The notes beneath the pieces are model-generated. The model ran no database searches and was not told the DNA's origin. It was given only the letters and a program-made list of their open reading frames with translations. Below, piece by piece: positions 41,294 to 42,821 of a stretch of 42,821 nucleotides of DNA. A program made the translations under genes and the position numbers. Source of the DNA: Arthrobacter sp. CAU 1506 (lineage in GTDB: Bacteria > Actinomycetota > Actinomycetes > Actinomycetales > Micrococcaceae); the NCBI RefSeq assembly GCF_005047635.1, contig NZ_SUKC01000025.1, positions 1 to 42,821 of the forward strand. Reading direction: 5' to 3'. The first letter of the stretch is position 1. Every line of letters begins with the position of its first letter.

Positions 41294-42821
41294 CTATGCC
41301 GCTGCAGTTGGTGCAGTTCCCGCATCGGCCAGTTCGGCAATTCCATCAAGCATCGCTCTAGTTAGATGCTCCTGGAGGTCTGCGTATTTTTGTTGTCCTG
41401 CGACGTTGTTTAGCTCCTCGCGGTCTATTCGGTGATCGTAAAGTTCGGAGATGTCCGTGCCAAAGTACCTGGTGAAGCGTCCGTCTTTGGTGAGGATTGA
41501 ACGGGTGCGGACGGGGCCGGGCAGGCCAGGCAGACCGAAGGGCTGATCCTCCTCGATGATCAGGGCGTCACGGACGGAATCCTGGGATCGTTCGAGCAGC
41601 GGGACTAGCGACCGTCCCTGAATTCCGCGATAGCTCCGCATTCCGGTCAGTGCAAGCAGAGTGGGGGCCAAGTCGGCCGTGGATATCAAGGCGTCGGACC
41701 TGCCGGGTCTAGTTCCGGGGACTTTGATCGTCAGCGGTACGTTGGTGACAGCGCGGTAATGGCTGAAGTGCTTGAGCATGAGTCCGTGGTCGCCGAACAA
41801 GTCGCCGTGATCGCTGGTGAAGACGACAATGGTGTTCTCCGCCAGCCCCTGGACTTCCAAGGCTGTCAGTATCCGGCCAATTTGTTCGTCCATCAGCGTG
41901 ATCAGGCCGTACTGCGCCGCCGCAGCCTGCCGGTATTGGACCTCGTTCGCGGCGAACGTCATGGTCGGATCTTCGTTGGGTTCGCCGCGGCGTTGGAACA
42001 TCTCGCGGATATGCGGCGGCGACTTCGAGTGATCCTGGAAGAAGCCGATCGGCAGTTCAACCTGCTCCGGCGAGTACATGTCCGCGTACCCTTGCGGGGG
42101 TGAGAACGGGTGGTGTGGATCCGGAAACGAAACAAACATGAAAAAGGGGTCATCCGCTTGGGCGAATTCCGCCAAGTGTTCGACAGCTTTCTCCCCCACA
42201 TAGCTGCTGGGATGCACTTCTGCCGGGATGGCTGTCTCATACACCTGGTCCCACCCGGGCAAGCGCCGTTCTGAGTTCTCTACTCCGCCGACGGCCAGCG
42301 GATCGATGCCCCGCTCGCGTGCCCAATGTATATAGTGCCCGCCGGGCCGGTCGCCATGCCCAACCACGAGATCCACCTGCCGGTAGCCATAGTAGTCGTC
42401 GGGCAATGGGATGAATCCTTGGTCGTGGGCTGCACGGTTCTCCCACTGGTCCCAGCCGTCCGGGCGTTGGACGGAACGCGCGTCCGCGGCAGCCGGGTCA
42501 AGGAGCAGCGGATCCGTCTTCTCAATTTCGGCGCGTTGCACCGGTTCAAAGTCCCAGCCCATGTTCTGGTGGTGCAGTTTACCGACCGCCGTCGTCAGGT
42601 AGCCGCCACAGGACAGCTGCCGGACCATATTGTTGGTATCCGGATCCAGCGGTATGCCGTTGAACCGGGTGCCGTGCGCCGATGGCCAACGGCCGGTCAG
42701 CAGGCTTGCCCGGTTGGGCATGCAGGTGGGATTGGTGACCGTGGCCTCGGTGAAGATCATGCTCTCCGCGGCAAGCCGGTCCAGGTTGGGCGTGCGGACC
42801 GTGGGGTTGCCGGCGAAACCC
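41294..42821 (-). CDS. Sulfatase-family hydrolase, N-terminus beyond the window
   Basis: The visible part (508 codons) is a sulfatase/alkaline-phosphatase-superfamily enzyme. The frame is open at the window edge, with NPTVRTPNLDRLAAESMIF before the internal ATG at 42760, so the true start lies outside. The formylglycine motif is TCMPNRASLLTGR, with Cys as the residue converted by FGE. GYLTTAVGKLHHQ and FTSDHGDLFGDHGL supply further active-site and metal ligands. It hydrolyses a sulfate ester or a related phosphonate. A broken APC permease follows, so a transport-plus-hydrolysis operon has decayed. Confidence 0.92.
   Translation of the reverse strand, partial: GFAGNPTVRTPNLDRLAAESMIFTEATVTNPTCMPNRASLLTGRWPSAHGTRFNGIPLDPDTNNMVRQLSCGGYLTTAVGKLHHQNMGWDFEPVQRAEIEKTDPLLLDPAAADARSVQRPDGWDQWENRAAHDQGFIPLPDDYYGYRQVDLVVGHGDRPGGHYIHWARERGIDPLAVGGVENSERRLPGWDQVYETAIPAEVHPSSYVGEKAVEHLAEFAQADDPFFMFVSFPDPHHPFSPPQGYADMYSPEQVELPIGFFQDHSKSPPHIREMFQRRGEPNEDPTMTFAANEVQYRQAAAAQYGLITLMDEQIGRILTALEVQGLAENTIVVFTSDHGDLFGDHGLMLKHFSHYRAVTNVPLTIKVPGTRPGRSDALISTADLAPTLLALTGMRSYRGIQGRSLVPLLERSQDSVRDALIIEEDQPFGLPGLPGPVRTRSILTKDGRFTRYFGTDISELYDHRIDREELNNVAGQQKYADLQEHLTRAMLDGIAELADAGTAPTAAA

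Overview
The window looks like a piece of a high-GC actinobacterial chromosome, most likely from the Arthrobacter group (Micrococcaceae). This is inferred from GTG/TTG starts with strong Shine-Dalgarno sites, an Rpf-type lytic transglycosylase with LysM, a DinB/DUF664 mycothiol-transferase-like protein, LysE/LysG, and an intergenic repeat of a style common in that group. There are no rRNA or tRNA genes, no CRISPR array and no intact mobile element.

Region 1 (1-1177) is degenerate. It holds a nested inverted repeat, a possible N-terminal fragment of an ApeA-like protein, the right end of an IS3-family element and a strong hairpin. Region 2 (1178-21427) is a catabolic island with two divergent arms that meet at about 11.9-12.4 kb. 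The leftward arm encodes a ring-cleaving VOC dioxygenase, a type I asparaginase, a flavin reductase, a class D flavin hydroxylase, an IclR regulator, a two-subunit ATP-dependent hydantoinase/lactamase (HyuB, HyuA) and a metallo-beta-lactamase-fold hydrolase. The rightward arm encodes an ABC importer (two permeases, ATPase, NMT1-type lipoprotein receptor), an SDR, a styrene/indole monooxygenase, a flavin reductase fused to a GntR/FCD-like regulator module, and then an MFS transporter closed by a terminator.

My reading of the island is uptake and breakdown of a bicyclic N-heteroaromatic compound, indole or oxindole-like. The monooxygenase would oxidise the heterocycle with FADH2 from the fused reductase. 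The SDR would act on the hydroxylated product, HyuAB would hydrolyse the resulting lactam using ATP, the class D hydroxylase would add a hydroxyl to the carbocycle, and the VOC enzyme would cleave a hydroquinone-type ring. The monooxygenase carries Ser46 and Gln48, the pair I recall for indole-type rather than styrene-type enzymes. The substrate remains an inference.

Region 3 (21428-39879) is ordinary chromosomal backbone: SGNH hydrolase, peroxiredoxin, MFS exporter, a BNR beta-propeller/MoaD-like pair, a small acidic protein, DinB, LOG-like hydrolase, an orphan NMT1-type receptor related to the island's receptor, acyl-CoA ligase, Rpf-LysM with a structured leader, metallophosphoesterase, LysE/LysG, CoA-transferase, a diguanylate cyclase, an SDR and a lipoprotein. 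Region 4 (39880-42821) has an EamA exporter, a decayed APC permease fragment and a sulfatase running off the window end.
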